Below, piece after piece: positions 5,296 to 5,342 of a stretch of DNA of 5,342 bases. Position 1 is the first letter of the stretch. Every line of letters starts with the position of its first letter. The position numbers and the translations under genes are program-made. The notes beneath the pieces were generated by a model. It ran no database searches. It was not told where the DNA came from and saw only the letters and a list, made by a program, of their open reading frames with translations. The DNA is from Acidobacteriota bacterium. GTDB taxonomy: Bacteria > Acidobacteriota > Blastocatellia > Pyrinomonadales > Pyrinomonadaceae. The stretch is from assembly GCA_029777145.1 (NCBI GenBank), contig JAKOSS010000170.1:1-5342 (forward strand). Reading direction: 5' to 3'.

Positions 5296-5313
5296 TGCCT
5301 ACTACCTACTTCG
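5251..5313 (-). repeat. Drifting heptad tract after the right-hand minus-strand gene
   Basis: Nine in-phase 7-base units on the plus strand: GCAAATT, GCAAATC, GAAAATC, GCAAACC, AACTGTC, TACCGTC, TACTGCC, TACTACC, TACTTCG. Read on the minus strand, a GTAG-ending block is followed by GATTTGC-type words. The tract overlaps the stop codon of the minus-strand gene. Confidence 0.65.
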
Positions 5314-5342
5314 TCGGTTTCAACTCCCAAAGCACATTGACG
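5306..5342 (-). CDS. Last codons of a minus-strand gene (C-terminus VNVLWELKPTK)
   Basis: Read from the right edge on the minus strand, an open frame gives VNVLWELKPTK and then TAG at 5306-5308. The aromatic and lysine-rich ending looks like a genuine protein C-terminus, and the repeat tract beginning right at its stop matches the pattern after the other genes. Only eleven complete codons are visible, so the product cannot be named. Confidence 0.4.
   Translation of the reverse strand, partial: VNVLWELKPTK

Overview
This window reads like chromosomal DNA of a GC-rich, Gram-negative-type bacterium. It has a lipoprotein and a signal-peptide protein, AGG-type ribosome binding sites at some genes and none at others, and intergenic gaps packed with short periodic DNA. 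From memory, this mix of gene style and GATTTTG/GGACTC/GTGGACG gap repeats is most like Acidobacteriota of the Blastocatellia/Pyrinomonadaceae group. That placement is an inference, because no rRNA or marker gene is present.

Layout. 1-862 (-): a zinc-ribbon protein of unknown function, truncated by the window edge. 863-1155: a divergent gap. 1156-1863 (+): a NYN/LabA-type predicted ribonuclease. 1864-1977: a gap containing a perfect 18-bp inverted repeat made of heptanucleotides. 1978-2250 (+): an RqcP/Hsp15-type S4 RNA-binding protein. 2251-2378: a convergent gap. 3083-3610 and 2379-3086 (-): a two-gene operon with a 4-bp overlap, encoding a membrane-anchored TPR-like protein and a six-helix membrane protein. 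3611-3710: a divergent promoter region. 3711-4547 (+): a lipoprotein whose His and Cys motifs resemble a caspase-like (clan CD) peptidase. 4548-4749: a gap almost entirely made of 7- and 14-nt tandem repeats. 4750-5190 (+): a small secreted beta-rich protein. 5190-5313: more heptad repeats able to fold into a nested hairpin. 5306-5342 (-): the last codons of another gene.

How it fits together. The NYN nuclease and the RqcP-like protein are the only pair with related biochemistry, both acting on RNA, so a joint role in RNA or ribosome quality control is possible but unproven. The TPR-like/membrane pair is a clear translationally coupled operon of unknown job. The two exported proteins on the right are independent genes of unknown function.

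The most unusual property is the non-coding DNA. Four of the six gaps (NYN-rqcP, the divergent gap at 3611-3710, lipoprotein-secreted protein, and the right-hand convergent gap) carry seven-base periodic DNA, each with its own words. Three arrays begin within 0-3 bases of a plus-strand stop codon, and one more follows the stop of the right-hand minus-strand gene. Two genes (rqcP and the 4750 gene) have array DNA where a Shine-Dalgarno sequence would normally sit.
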